Of a stretch of 64,000 nt of DNA, positions 63,990-64,000 are shown one piece after another. Numbering within the stretch: position 1 is the first letter of the stretch; each line of letters begins with the position of its first letter. The stretch is from assembly GCF_009720385.1 (NCBI RefSeq), contig NZ_WARX01000034.1, positions 1 through 64,000 of the forward strand, read 5' to 3'. A program made the translations under genes and the position numbers. Source of the DNA: Catellatospora vulcania. GTDB taxonomy: Bacteria > Actinomycetota > Actinomycetes > Mycobacteriales > Micromonosporaceae. The notes below the pieces were generated by a model. That model was not told the origin of the DNA and ran no database searches. It worked only from the letters and a program-made list of their open reading frames with translations.

Positions 63990-64000
63990 ATGCAGGCACG
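63990..64000 (+). CDS. Start of a further gene (partial, at window edge)
   Basis: AGGAG (63979-63983) is followed by an ATG at 63990, and the frame runs off the end after about three codons (Met-Gln-Ala). The product cannot be judged. Confidence 0.4.

Overview
The window is very GC-rich (roughly 70% or more). It has GTG starts, dense gene packing, many Sec/Tat-exported proteins and lipoproteins, TANNNT-type -10 boxes and several leaderless genes. This points to a filamentous actinomycete. The intergenic palindromes near 29603, 34668 and 62769 resemble dispersed repeats that I recall from Micromonosporaceae, so that family is my best guess (inference, not a search). I see no rRNA or tRNA gene, CRISPR array, complete insertion sequence or prophage. 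The only sign of past mobility is a short serine-recombinase-like remnant at 17038-17100.

Layout. 143-7325: a secreted subtilisin-like protease with FG-GAP-type repeats, a DrrAB-type ABC exporter, and a convergent AfsR-like (BTAD/NB-ARC) regulator. 7871-13919: a plant 'pathogen-related protein'-like cyclase-fold protein, a secreted beta-propeller-like protein, a DUF3592 membrane protein, an M15-type peptidase lipoprotein, an ECF sigma factor with a SnoaL-like tail, and an LppX-like lipoprotein. 14029-16755: a compact three-gene unit made of an EspC/WXG-like protein, a large protein with a WXG-like head, RTX-type repeats and a C-terminal HELGH metallopeptidase domain, and a lipoprotein that overlaps its stop codon. 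I read this as a type VII secretion toxin cassette.

17265-31138 is dominated by exported carbohydrate-active proteins: a CBM2-FnIII protein, a ThuA/glucose-sorbosone dehydrogenase/PKD/CBM6/F5-8C protein, a GH16-like lipoprotein and a CBM2-GH5 cellulase. Mixed in are a phosphotransferase, a TOPRIM protein and a methyltransferase. 31546-34660 is a sugar ABC importer divergent from the cellulase. 34763-43596 is a one-direction saccharide locus: a DeoR/LacI chimeric regulator, an LplBC-type permease pair, a solute-binding protein, a PL8 polysaccharide lyase and a GH29 alpha-L-fucosidase. A 2-hydroxyacid dehydrogenase diverges from its head.

43750-64000: a HEAT-like protein, an acetyltransferase, a SLOG-like nucleotide-binding protein, a DEDDh exonuclease with TerB-like and BRCT segments, a single-chain double ABC exporter with one degenerate ATP site, a lytic polysaccharide monooxygenase (AA10) followed by a DUF305 lipoprotein, a GAF-PP2C phosphatase, a MacB-like efflux pair divergent from a NarL-type two-component system, a nitrilase-family amidase, a VWA/Calx-beta surface protein, a META-domain lipoprotein, and the start codon of one further gene at the right edge.

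Regulation visible in sequence: promoters followed by C(T/A)GTTAGGA-type palindromes precede the GH5 cellulase, the sugar importer and the LPMO. A perfect CelR-like palindrome lies in the leader of the ThuA protein. An inverted repeat covers the promoter of the CBM2-FnIII gene. Together these suggest a coordinated plant and fungal polysaccharide response. Most gene ends carry clear GC-rich hairpins.
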